A stretch of 7,319 bases of DNA from an uncultured Clostridia bacterium. GTDB lineage: Bacteria; Bacillota; Clostridia; UMGS1883. The notes beneath the pieces were generated by a model that did no database searches, was not told the DNA's origin, and saw only the letters and a program-made list of their open reading frames with translations. The stretch spans positions 1-7,319 of the forward strand of contig CANRER010000072.1 of the NCBI GenBank assembly GCA_947629615.1, in the 5' to 3' direction. A program made the translations under genes and the position numbers. Position 1 is the stretch's first letter. The number at the start of each line of letters is the position of its first letter. Positions 1 to 6,558 of this stretch are shown in pieces.

Positions 1-1
1 T

Positions 2-253
2 TGCGCTATGGGCCGAAGGCTCGACGTAGAGCGGCGAGGCGACGGCTTCGGCAGTGATTATTGGCCCGAGGGCAGCGCGCTGGTCTATGTGCCGATGAAC
101 GTTGTTTATGACGACGGCCCCGATGGGGTTCGTCTTAATTTGGACAAGGGCTGCTACTGGCTCGGCCCCGAGGAGGCCGAGGCGGTAACGGGCTTCCGCC
201 CCTTCCGTGCCGACGGCGGGGAGGAGGGGCCGAAAATCGTTTTTCCGCTATAG
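2..253 (+). CDS. C-terminal part of an unrecognised protein (5' end probably outside window)
   Basis: The frame is open from base 2 to a TAG stop at 251-253, giving up to 83 residues. An ATG lies at position 8, but only seven bases precede it and they hold no ribosome binding site. The true start is therefore probably outside the window, although a short protein starting at 8 cannot be excluded. The residues are soluble in character and acidic, rich in Gly, Asp, Glu and aromatics, with no membrane segment, signal peptide or Cys/His metal motif. Near the end it carries GCYWLGPEEAEAVTGFRPF. I do not recognise the family and assign no function. The gene ends about 16 bases before the promoter of the ABC exporter, so the two are probably separate transcription units, although no hairpin terminator is visible between them. 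Confidence 0.6.
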   Translation, partial: CAMGRRLDVERRGDGFGSDYWPEGSALVYVPMNVVYDDGPDGVRLNLDKGCYWLGPEEAEAVTGFRPFRADGGEEGPKIVFPL

Positions 254-269
254 CCGTCTGTCTTGGGGC

Positions 270-298
270 TTGACAAATTTCGCGCGCCGATGTATAAT
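270..298 (+). promoter_or_regulatory. Consensus sigma-A promoter of the ABC exporter gene
   Basis: TTGACA at 270-275 and TATAAT at 293-298 are separated by exactly 17 bases, so both hexamers match the housekeeping consensus perfectly. The predicted transcription start is near 305, leaving a leader of about 28 bases before the TTG start at 333. No operator repeat is evident around it, which suggests strong and largely constitutive transcription. Confidence 0.88.
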
Positions 299-332
299 TG
301 TAGGGCTATAAAAGTGCATTGGAGCTGATACC

Positions 333-2054
333 TTGAAAACCGCGATAAAAATAATCAAGGCCGCGCGAAAATACTGGGGCTGGCTTGTGATTTCGGTCGT
401 CGCCATTCTCGCGAACAGCGTGCTGGGGCTTTATCTGCCTCGGGCGGTGCGGCGGCTTATGTTCCTCATATCCGACCGCGACCCCGAGCTTGTCGATAAG
501 GCCCTTTCGCTGGCGGGCGTATTCCTCGCGGTGGCCCTGCTTCAGTGGGTTGCGCAGTTTTTGAAAACCTTCTGCACCCACAAGGCCGCGTGGAGCTTCG
601 TCCACGACCTGCGCGTGACGATGTATTCGCACCTGCAAAAGCTTTCGATGAGCTTTTTCCACGACAAGCAGACCGGCCAGCTCATGAGCCGTATCATCAA
701 CGACACCGAAAAAATGGAGCTGTTCATCGCCCACGCCAGCACCGAAATTCTCGCCGGCGCATTGATGTTTATAGGGGTTATGATAATGCTTTTCACCATA
801 AACGTCACCCTCGCGTGGGTCAGCGTGGCGGTGGTGCCGCTTGTTGGGGTGGGCGTGTGGTATTACGCCGTTAAGGTGAGGCCGCTTTTCAAGGCCCGCC
901 AGCAGATTGTGGCCGAGATGAACGCCGTGCTTCAGGATAACATCTCCGGCATAAGGGAGATACAGATATTCAACCGACAGGAGCGCGAAACGGAGCATTT
1001 CGAGGCCGCCAGCCGCCGTTTTACGACGTATAACATAATGGCCCTGACGCGCAGCGCGATAGTATACCCGGCGATAACCTTCCTAAACCAGATAGGCACG
1101 GTGCTGGTAATAGCCGTGGGCGGCCTGCTCGCGACGCGCGGGGTGGCCTCCGGCGACATCGTGGCCTTTATCCTGTACCTCAGCTCGCTCTACACCCCCA
1201 TCAACAACCTCGCCCGCGAAAACGAGGACTTGCAGGAGGCTCTCGCCGCCGGCGAGCGCATTTTCGAGCTGCTGGACGTATGCACCGACGTACCCGAGCC
1301 GGAAAACCCCGTATCGCTCGGCAAAGTGCGCGGCGAAATCAGCTTCAATAATGTGGACTTCCACTATAACGAGGGTATGCCCGTGCTGAAGGACTTCACC
1401 CTCGACATAAAGAGCGGCGAAACCGTCGCCCTCGTCGGCCCCACGGGCGTGGGCAAAACAACTGTTGCCAGCCTTGTGGCGAGGTTTTACGACCCCACCG
1501 GCGGCAGCGTCTGCCTCGACGGGGTTGACCTGAAGGACATAAGCCTTAAAGACCTTCACGACAATATTTCGATGGTTCTTCAGGACGTTTTCCTGTTCCA
1601 CGGCACCGTTGAGGAGAACATAGCCTACGGCGCGGATAACCCCACCCACGAGCAGATTGTCGCCGCCGCGAAGGTGGCCAACGCCCACGAGTTCATCACC
1701 GAAATGGAAAAGGGCTACGACACCGTCGTGGGCGAGAGGGGAGTGCGCCTCAGCGGCGGGCAGAAGCAGCGCATATCCATCGCTCGCGCGATTTTGCGCG
1801 ATAAGCCCGTGCTTATACTCGACGAGGCCACCGCCGCCGTGGATAATTCCACCGAACGCCTCATACACGAGGCCATAGATAAGGTTATCGAAAACCGCAC
1901 CACCATCATCATAGCTCATCGCCTTTCGACCATAAGAAACGCCGATAAAATCGCCGTTATAGATAAGGGGGCCGTCTGCGAAATCGGCACCCACGAGGAG
2001 CTTATCGCGCGTGACGGAATGTATAAGCGGCTGTATTTTGCCGCCGGAGAATAA
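333..2054 (+). CDS. Half-size ABC exporter (membrane domain fused to ATPase domain), MsbA/MdlB type
   Basis: This 573-residue protein fuses an ABC exporter membrane domain (about residues 1-315, several hydrophobic spans) to a nucleotide-binding domain (about 335-573). That is the normal length and order for bacterial half-transporters exporting lipids, drugs or peptides across the cytoplasmic membrane. The ATPase motifs are intact: Walker A GPTGVGKT at 369-376, Q-loop Gln417, signature LSGGQ at 473-477, Walker B ending in Asp497 with catalytic Glu498, and switch His529. The start is TTG at 333, with GGAG at 321-324 placed 8 bases upstream; the next Met would cut into the membrane domain. The gene stands alone between its own consensus promoter and a terminator. 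With a complete catalytic site and no partner gene beside it, a homodimer is more likely than the heterodimeric pairs common in Bacillota. The substrate cannot be read from the sequence. Confidence 0.95.
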   Translation: MKTAIKIIKAARKYWGWLVISVVAILANSVLGLYLPRAVRRLMFLISDRDPELVDKALSLAGVFLAVALLQWVAQFLKTFCTHKAAWSFVHDLRVTMYSHLQKLSMSFFHDKQTGQLMSRIINDTEKMELFIAHASTEILAGALMFIGVMIMLFTINVTLAWVSVAVVPLVGVGVWYYAVKVRPLFKARQQIVAEMNAVLQDNISGIREIQIFNRQERETEHFEAASRRFTTYNIMALTRSAIVYPAITFLNQIGTVLVIAVGGLLATRGVASGDIVAFILYLSSLYTPINNLARENEDLQEALAAGERIFELLDVCTDVPEPENPVSLGKVRGEISFNNVDFHYNEGMPVLKDFTLDIKSGETVALVGPTGVGKTTVASLVARFYDPTGGSVCLDGVDLKDISLKDLHDNISMVLQDVFLFHGTVEENIAYGADNPTHEQIVAAAKVANAHEFITEMEKGYDTVVGERGVRLSGGQKQRISIARAILRDKPVLILDEATAAVDNSTERLIHEAIDKVIENRTTIIIAHRLSTIRNADKIAVIDKGAVCEIGTHEELIARDGMYKRLYFAAGE

Positions 2055-2084
2055 AAAAATGGCGGCCATTGGCCGCCATTTTTT
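2054..2084. terminator. Bidirectional intrinsic terminator between ABC exporter and anti-sigma gene
   Basis: GGCGGCC at 2061-2067 pairs with GGCCGCC at 2071-2077 around a three-base ATT loop. The stem extends outward through an A-run (2054-2059) pairing with a T-run (2079-2084), about 14 perfect pairs in total. It follows the exporter stop codon directly and lies just past the anti-sigma stop on the other strand. Because it has A on one side and T on the other, it can stop transcription from both convergent units. Confidence 0.92.
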
Positions 2085-2098
2085 ATTTATTTTACCGC

Positions 2099-2950
2099 TT
2101 ATTCGACCGCAATCAGCCGTGAAGCGGCGGCCTCATTTTCGCTTTCGGAATATTCCTCCGGGGCGAGGGCGGCGCGGAGGGCGTCGCCCTCGTTTTGGGG
2201 CGACATTTCCTCGTTCACCCTGTCGATAAGGGCCTGCGCCTTATCGGGGTCGGCCTTGTTTGGGTCGAGGGAAAACTCGATAAGCATATTCGTGCCCTCG
2301 CAGTCGGGCTTCGGGGAAATCAGCCCGCTTTCGCCGTCCATGACGTAGGCGGAATTGGGAACCATTCCCTCGTAAACGGCCATGTACAGCGGCCTGTCGG
2401 CAAAACATTCGATGCTGTCGCAGTCCACAATGCGGTACTCCACGCCGTCGATTACCTTGCGGACGCTGCTGCCGCCAAGCGTGAACACGTTGAAATCCCG
2501 AGGGTTTAACCCGCTTATCAGCGGCGAAACCATAAGGCTGTCGGCGTCGGTCATTTCGGCCCCGTCGGTGCGTTCGAGCGCGAGCACGGCGTAGGTGCGC
2601 TCGGGCGAAAGCTCGTCGGAGGAGTCGGCAAGCTCGCTCAGCTCGCTGCCGGAGCGCACGCCGAGCAAGGTCGCGCGGTAGCCGCCGTCCTCGGCGGAAA
2701 TGTTCATGCTCTCGCCCTCGAAGCTTTCGGCAAGCTTGGCGTCGCCAAGCTCTCTCGCCGCCCTTTCGGCGGAAAGATAGCGGTAGGCCGCAAAGGCCGC
2801 CGCGGACAGGGCCAGAGCCATGCAGGCGGCCAGCAGCGCCGCCTTAATAATAAGCGGTTTTTTCGTTTTCATTTCGGCATCAATCCTTTCTTCAACCCTT
2901 TTCTTCAGACCGTCGTCAACGGTCATTTTTTCAAACAGCTTGTTATACAA
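2099..2950 (-). CDS. Membrane-anchored probable anti-sigma protein with unrecognised outer domain
   Basis: The 283-residue protein has a short charged N-terminal part (1-31), one hydrophobic span (about 33-55) and an acidic C-terminal domain (about 60-283) predicted outside the membrane. I infer an anti-sigma role from this topology and from its place directly behind an ECF sigma gene; the short N-terminal part has no zinc-binding His-x3-Cys-x2-Cys motif. The chosen start is TTG at 2950-2948, preceded 8 bases upstream by AAGGAGG (2959-2965). It overlaps the end of the sigma gene by 8 bases, implying translational coupling. The ATG at 2926 has a poorer context, and a longer frame reaching 3118 only shadows the sigma gene. 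The outer domain has three cysteines (177, 182, 217) and resembles no family I can name. It would be the part that senses an envelope signal, if this model holds. Confidence 0.85.
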   Translation of the reverse strand: MYNKLFEKMTVDDGLKKRVEERIDAEMKTKKPLIIKAALLAACMALALSAAAFAAYRYLSAERAARELGDAKLAESFEGESMNISAEDGGYRATLLGVRSGSELSELADSSDELSPERTYAVLALERTDGAEMTDADSLMVSPLISGLNPRDFNVFTLGGSSVRKVIDGVEYRIVDCDSIECFADRPLYMAVYEGMVPNSAYVMDGESGLISPKPDCEGTNMLIEFSLDPNKADPDKAQALIDRVNEEMSPQNEGDALRAALAPEEYSESENEAAASRLIAVE

Positions 2951-3434
2951 GCTTAACGCCTCCTTCCTCGAGCCGCCGACGCAGATTTTCGCGCCCGCGG
3001 GCGAGCTGCGAGCGGACGGTACCCTCGCGCAGCCCGAGCATTTTCGCCACCTCGGCGGTTTTGTAGCCTTGACAGTAATGCAGGTATATGACCGCGCGGT
3101 AGCGCGGCGGCAGGGCAAGTATCTCCTCCGCCAGCCCCAGCTCCTCCGGGGCCGAGGCGTATCCCACCAAGCCTTCGCTCTCCTCGGCGCGGCGGCGCTT
3201 GCGTTTGCGAAGGCCGTCCTTGCAGAGGTTTATGGCCGAGCGGAGAAAAAAGGCCTTTTCGTGTTCGTCGCTTTCAAAGGCGGGCCTCGGCCTTTGCATG
3301 AGCTTCACGAACAGGTCGGCGGTCATGTCCTCGGCGTCGGCCCTGTTGTTCAGCCACACCATGCCGAGGCGGAAAACCGCGTTGGCGTATTTGCTCCACG
3401 CGGCGGAAAAATACGCCCTTTCCTCGTCGTTCAA
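2943..3434 (-). CDS. ECF-type RNA polymerase sigma factor
   Basis: This 163-residue protein is the usual size for an extracytoplasmic-function sigma factor. Region 2 (about 12-75) contains the NRADAEDMTADLFVKLM segment matching the core-binding and -10 recognition helices. Region 4 (about 109-155) begins LPPRYRAVIYLHYCQGYKTAEVA and contains the helix-turn-helix (about 124-146) that reads the -35 element. A basic linker (RKRKRRR, 76-82) joins them. Sigma regions 1 and 3 are absent, as is typical. The start is TTG at 3434-3432 with GGAGG at 3443-3447 placed 8 bases upstream; the next Met, at residue 25, would remove part of region 2. It is co-transcribed and translationally coupled with the membrane protein that follows, which probably holds it inactive until an envelope signal arrives. 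The regulon cannot be told from this window. Confidence 0.93.
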   Translation of the reverse strand: MNDEERAYFSAAWSKYANAVFRLGMVWLNNRADAEDMTADLFVKLMQRPRPAFESDEHEKAFFLRSAINLCKDGLRKRKRRRAEESEGLVGYASAPEELGLAEEILALPPRYRAVIYLHYCQGYKTAEVAKMLGLREGTVRSQLARGRENLRRRLEEGGVKLV

Positions 3435-3459
3435 CGCTGTCGCCTCCGTTTGTTTTTTT

Positions 3460-3497
3460 GTATCGATACATTAATAACACGTTTCGGCGGGCCGAAA
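3460..3497 (-). promoter_or_regulatory. Possible control region of the sigma/anti-sigma operon
   Basis: Read on the minus strand, GAAAC (3485-3481) is followed after 15 bases by CGATAC (3465-3460). This loosely resembles the GAAAC-N16-CGTC pattern of many ECF promoters, so autoregulation is possible. Two symmetric elements lie here: a 12-base perfect palindrome TGTATCGATACA (3459-3470) and a 7-base inverted repeat TTTCGGC/GCCGAAA (3482-3488/3491-3497) that overlaps the putative -35. No good sigma-A promoter is visible. The spacing is one base short of the usual ECF spacing, so this is tentative. Confidence 0.35.
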
Positions 3498-3526
3498 TGC
3501 TGCGCCGAGGGGGAAAATTTTCGGCA

Positions 3527-3562
3527 AAAGAAAGGGAGGTCCGCCATACGGACGGGCCTCCC
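3527..3562 (-). terminator. Intrinsic terminator of htpG
   Basis: On the minus strand, GGGAG(G) at 3562-3557 and GTCCG at 3553-3549 pair with CGGAC and CTCCC (3543-3534) around a five-base loop, with a small bulge on the 5' side. The hairpin is followed by TTTCTTTT (3534-3527). It begins about 32 bases past the htpG stop and separates htpG from the sigma operon downstream. Confidence 0.78.
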
Positions 3563-3593
3563 ATGTTCAAAATGCTATGTCCCTAAAGACGCC

Positions 3594-5486
3594 TTACATC
3601 ATTTCCCACAGCAGGTCGGTATACCTCGCGGGGTCGTCCAACGGCAGATTGGCGATGAGCAGAGCTTGGTCGTAGAGCAGCTCGCCCAGCCGCGCGCACT
3701 TATCCTTATCGAGCTGCCAAGTGTCGAGCAGCATATAAAAGGCCTTGTGCGTGGGGTTTATTTCAAGCACGCGCTGAGCCTTGATGTCCGGCCCGTCGCC
3801 GGGAATGGTGCTGAAATATTTTTCCATTTCGAGGCTTATCTCGCCGTCGGCGCTGAGGCAGACGGGGTGGCTCTTGAGCTTGTGCGACAGCCGCACCGCC
3901 GACACCTTGCCGTTAAGGCTGTCGCGGAGGTAGTCGAGCATTACCTTGTTTTCCTCCTCCTTGAGCTCGGTGTCCTTTTTTTCGTCCTCGTCCTCGATGC
4001 CGAGGTCCTTGTCGTTGATGGACTTGAACTTTTTGCCCTCGAACTCGCCGAGCATATTCACGACGAACTCGTCCACCTCGTCGGTCATGTAAAGAATGGC
4101 GTAGCCCTTATCCTTCAGCTGCTCGGTTTGGGGCAGGCTGTCCACGCGGGCAACGCTGTCGCCGCAGGCGTAGTAGATGTACTCCTGTCCCTCGGGCATA
4201 TAGTCGAAGTACTCCTTTAGAGTCTGGAGCTTTTTCTCGCGGGAGGAGTAGTAGAGCAGCAAATCCTTCAGAGCGTCGCGGTTCGCACCGTACTCCGAAA
4301 CTATGCCGTATTTGAGCTGAAGGCCGAAGCTTTCCCAGAATTTTTCGTACTTTTCGCGGTCGTTGTCGAGAAGGCGTTTAAGCTCCTGCTTAACCTTTTT
4401 CTCGATGTTGGCGGCTATGGTGCGGAGCTGGCGGTTATGCTGAAGCAGCTCGCGCGAGATGTTCAGCGACAAATCCTGCGAATCCACAACGCCCTTGACA
4501 AAGCGGAAATGCTCGGGGATAAGATCCTCGCAGCGTTCCATTATCATTACGCCGCTGCTGTAAAGCTCCAGCCCGCGCTTGTATTCCTTCGTGTAGTAGC
4601 CGATGGGCGTGGCTGAGGGGATGTAGAGCAGGGCCTTATAGCTGATGCTGCCGTCCACGTCGATGCGGATAACGTCGGCGGGATCCTTCATGTCGTAGAA
4701 CTTTTCCTTGTAAAACTCGTTCAGCTCCTCCTCGGTAACGTCTTCCTTCTTGCGCTGCCACAGGGGAACCATGCTGTTGACGGTTTCCTCCTCGGTGTAG
4801 GTTTCGTACTTGGGCTCGTCGCTGTCGGGCACGTCCACCTTGCGCGACTTCTCCACGTCGAGCTTAATGGGGTAGCGGATATAGTCGGAATATTTTTTGA
4901 TGAGGCTTCGGAGCGTGTAGGTTTCGAGATACTCGCCGTACTTCTCGTCCTCGGTGTCGGCCTTGAGCTTTATGATTATGTCGGTGCCGACGCCTTCCTT
5001 CGCCGTAGGCTCTATCGAGTAGCCGTCGGCTCCCACCGACTGCCACATAAAGGCTTCGTCCCCGCCGTATTTCTTCGTTATAACTGTCACCTCGTCGGCC
5101 ACCATGAACGCGCTGTAAAAGCCGACGCCGAATTGGCCGATGATGTCCACGTCCTCCGCGCCGGGTTCCATGTCGTTCTTGAACTGGAGCGAGCCGCTGC
5201 GGGCGATTACGCCGAGGTTGTTTTCAAGCTCCTCGCCGTTCATGCCTATGCCGTTGTCGCTTATCGTGAGGGTGCGGTTCTCCTTGTCGGCGCGTACCTT
5301 GATATAGCGGTCGGCCCTGCTGATCGAGGTGTCGCCGGCGTTCATGGCCGTGTAGCACAGCTTGTCGATTGCGTCGGAGGAGTTGGAGATAAGCTCGCGC
5401 AGGAAGATCTCCTTGTGGGTGTAGATGGAGTTGATCATCATGTCCAGCAGCTTTTTCGACTCCGCCTTGAACTGTTTTTTTCTCAT
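3594..5486 (-). CDS. htpG: HtpG, bacterial Hsp90 ATP-dependent chaperone
   Basis: This cytosolic Hsp90 homodimer uses ATP-driven clamp closure to remodel late-folding client proteins. The 630-residue length is close to the roughly 624 of E. coli HtpG, so it is full length with no frameshift. The N-terminal GHKL ATPase domain shows RELISNSSDAIDKL with catalytic Glu31 and Mg-ligand Asn35, DNGIGM at 77-82 with ATP-binding Asp77, and GQFGVGFYS at 117-125. The middle domain carries NISRELLQ with the conserved Arg345 that contacts the ATP gamma phosphate. A charged, Glu/Lys/Asp-rich segment (DEDEKKDTELKEEENK) precedes the C-terminal dimerisation domain. The start is ATG at 5486-5484, with AAGGAG (5500-5495) 8 bases upstream. 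The gene has its own promoter with a perfect CIRCE operator and its own terminator, so it is probably a single-gene heat-shock unit under HrcA. Confidence 0.98.
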   Translation of the reverse strand: MRKKQFKAESKKLLDMMINSIYTHKEIFLRELISNSSDAIDKLCYTAMNAGDTSISRADRYIKVRADKENRTLTISDNGIGMNGEELENNLGVIARSGSLQFKNDMEPGAEDVDIIGQFGVGFYSAFMVADEVTVITKKYGGDEAFMWQSVGADGYSIEPTAKEGVGTDIIIKLKADTEDEKYGEYLETYTLRSLIKKYSDYIRYPIKLDVEKSRKVDVPDSDEPKYETYTEEETVNSMVPLWQRKKEDVTEEELNEFYKEKFYDMKDPADVIRIDVDGSISYKALLYIPSATPIGYYTKEYKRGLELYSSGVMIMERCEDLIPEHFRFVKGVVDSQDLSLNISRELLQHNRQLRTIAANIEKKVKQELKRLLDNDREKYEKFWESFGLQLKYGIVSEYGANRDALKDLLLYYSSREKKLQTLKEYFDYMPEGQEYIYYACGDSVARVDSLPQTEQLKDKGYAILYMTDEVDEFVVNMLGEFEGKKFKSINDKDLGIEDEDEKKDTELKEEENKVMLDYLRDSLNGKVSAVRLSHKLKSHPVCLSADGEISLEMEKYFSTIPGDGPDIKAQRVLEINPTHKAFYMLLDTWQLDKDKCARLGELLYDQALLIANLPLDDPARYTDLLWEMM

Positions 5487-5521
5487 CTGTATCTCTCCTT
5501 AAGGTTTAATATACAAAATTG

Positions 5522-5548
5522 TTAGCACTCGCTCTTTTTGAGTGCTAA
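5522..5548. promoter_or_regulatory. CIRCE operator (HrcA binding site) of htpG
   Basis: The left arm TTAGCACTC (5522-5530) and right arm GAGTGCTAA (5540-5548) are perfect complements separated by 9 bases, matching the canonical CIRCE element exactly. It lies immediately downstream of the -10 of the htpG promoter and covers the predicted transcription start, where bound HrcA would block initiation. It also falls in the 5' leader, 36 bases before the start codon. The flanking exchanger gene ends rather than begins here, so htpG is the only target in sight. Confidence 0.96.
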
Positions 5549-5552
5549 CAAT

Positions 5553-5581
5553 ACTTTACCACCGTTTCCCGCTTTTGTCAA
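5553..5581 (-). promoter_or_regulatory. Sigma-A promoter of htpG
   Basis: On the minus strand TTGACA (5581-5576) and TAAAGT (5558-5553) are separated by 17 bases. The -35 is perfect and the -10 matches TATAAT at four of six positions. Transcription should start near 5546, inside the CIRCE element, so the promoter is of the housekeeping sigma type and repressible by HrcA rather than dependent on an alternative sigma factor. Confidence 0.85.
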
Positions 5582-5625
5582 GGGGTTTTTGTGAAAAAAT
5601 TCAAGTTGTGTTCACCCGCGCCGCG

Positions 5626-6537
5626 CTAATGCGTCAGCTCGAGCGCGATAAAGCCGGCGTACATAAGTATCAGCGCCGCGCCCTGCCAGCGAAAGGTTCG
5701 GCCCGTCAGCGCGGGCGGAACCAGCAGCGCCCCCATGCCCGCCGCCGAGGCCGCGAGCAGCCGGTATATGCGCCTCGGCGCCGTTATCGGGGCGGCCGCC
5801 GCGGGCAGCCCCAGCGTCAAAAGCACGTTCAGTACCCCCGCGCCGACAGCCGTACCCAGCGCCTCCTCGCTTTTTCCGCGCCGAAGGGCGGCCATCACCG
5901 TGAAAAGCTCGGGCAGCGAGGCCCCGAACGCGATGAATACGGTGCCCATGGCCCTGTGGCCTATGCCGATCAGCTCCGCCGCCAGCACGGCCGCGTCGAT
6001 GACCAGTCCCGAGCCGAGGTACAGCGCGGCCCCGCCTATCAGCAGGCCGGCGCATATCAGCTCGGCCCGCTCGGGCGAGGGGCGGACCGTGGCCGAGGCG
6101 GCGTTCGTCACCGCGTATACAGCCAAAATCGAAAGCAGCACCGCCGCGAGGCCCACGTCGAGCCGCCCGGTCTTGACGGCGGAAAGCGCCGTGAAGCATA
6201 CCCCCAGAAGAAAGTAGAGCAGGCGGCCCGCAGCGTCGCGCCGACGCATTTTCTTCACGGGCGAAATCAGGCAGCAAAGCCCGCCCACCAAGCAGCATAC
6301 GCACACCGCCGACCCCGCCGCCGTGCCGACGGCCAGCTCGCTTTGGCTGCTCATGGCCGCGCTCATCGTCACGGCCAGCTCGGGCAGAGTGGTTCCCACC
6401 GCCGCCACCGCCGACCCCACGACCAGCGGCGGCAGCCGCAGCTTATCCGCCAGCGCGAGGGCGTGCTCGAGCACGGAGCCGCCCCCCAAAAGCAGCAAAA
6501 ACAATCCCAAAGAAAACAGGCCAACGGCTCCCGACAT
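5626..6537 (-). CDS. CaCA-family sodium/calcium exchanger-like membrane protein (YrbG/NCX type)
   Basis: This 303-residue, highly hydrophobic protein has about ten membrane spans and the two inverted alpha repeats of the cation/Ca2+ exchanger superfamily. Alpha-1 has GTTLPE at 48-53 and GTAAGSAVCV at 71-80; alpha-2 has GASLPE at 205-210 and GTAVGAGVLN at 228-237. The two membrane glutamates that bind Ca2+ (Glu53, Glu210) are present. However, the usual GNxxGSNxxN signatures are degenerate, with Val80 in place of the first repeat's final Asn, and Ala206, Ala233 and Asn237 in the second. Cation transport is likely, but the ion may not be Ca2+. The start is ATG at 6537-6535, with GGGAGG ending 7 bases upstream; a TTG five codons earlier overlaps that site and is unlikely. 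No convincing terminator follows, so some readthrough into htpG is possible. Confidence 0.88.
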   Translation of the reverse strand: MSGAVGLFSLGLFLLLLGGGSVLEHALALADKLRLPPLVVGSAVAAVGTTLPELAVTMSAAMSSQSELAVGTAAGSAVCVCCLVGGLCCLISPVKKMRRRDAAGRLLYFLLGVCFTALSAVKTGRLDVGLAAVLLSILAVYAVTNAASATVRPSPERAELICAGLLIGGAALYLGSGLVIDAAVLAAELIGIGHRAMGTVFIAFGASLPELFTVMAALRRGKSEEALGTAVGAGVLNVLLTLGLPAAAAPITAPRRIYRLLAASAAGMGALLVPPALTGRTFRWQGAALILMYAGFIALELTH

Positions 6538-6558
6538 CAAAGCGCCTCCCAAAAACAG

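Noticed and set aside
306..998. Minus-strand open frame (230 codons) opposite the exporter membrane domain
   Set aside because: His-rich low-complexity translation opposite a well-supported gene; it is a shadow of that gene's codon structure.
1083..2069. Minus-strand open frame (328 codons) opposite the ABC exporter
   Set aside because: It is the antisense of the conserved ATPase domain, starts inside the terminator hairpin, and has no ribosome binding site or known domain.
2951..3118. N-terminal extension of the anti-sigma gene back to 3118
   Set aside because: The added residues lie wholly inside the sigma gene's region 4 in another frame and are Cys/Arg/Ser-rich. The TTG at 2950 has a well-placed AAGGAGG.
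2820..4220. Long plus-strand open frame (466 codons) antisense to the sigma, anti-sigma and htpG genes
   Set aside because: It overlaps three well-supported genes and two control regions on the other strand. Its protein has no recognisable domain and low-complexity His/Val/Leu-rich stretches typical of antisense frames in GC-rich DNA.
2943..5548. A functional link between htpG and the ECF sigma operon because they are adjacent on the same strand
   Set aside because: A terminator separates them and htpG has its own HrcA-type control. Adjacency alone does not support a joint system.
5591..5615. GTGAA/TTCAC inverted repeat as a terminator for the exchanger gene
   Set aside because: Only five pairs with a 15-base loop and no following T-run, so it is too weak to call.
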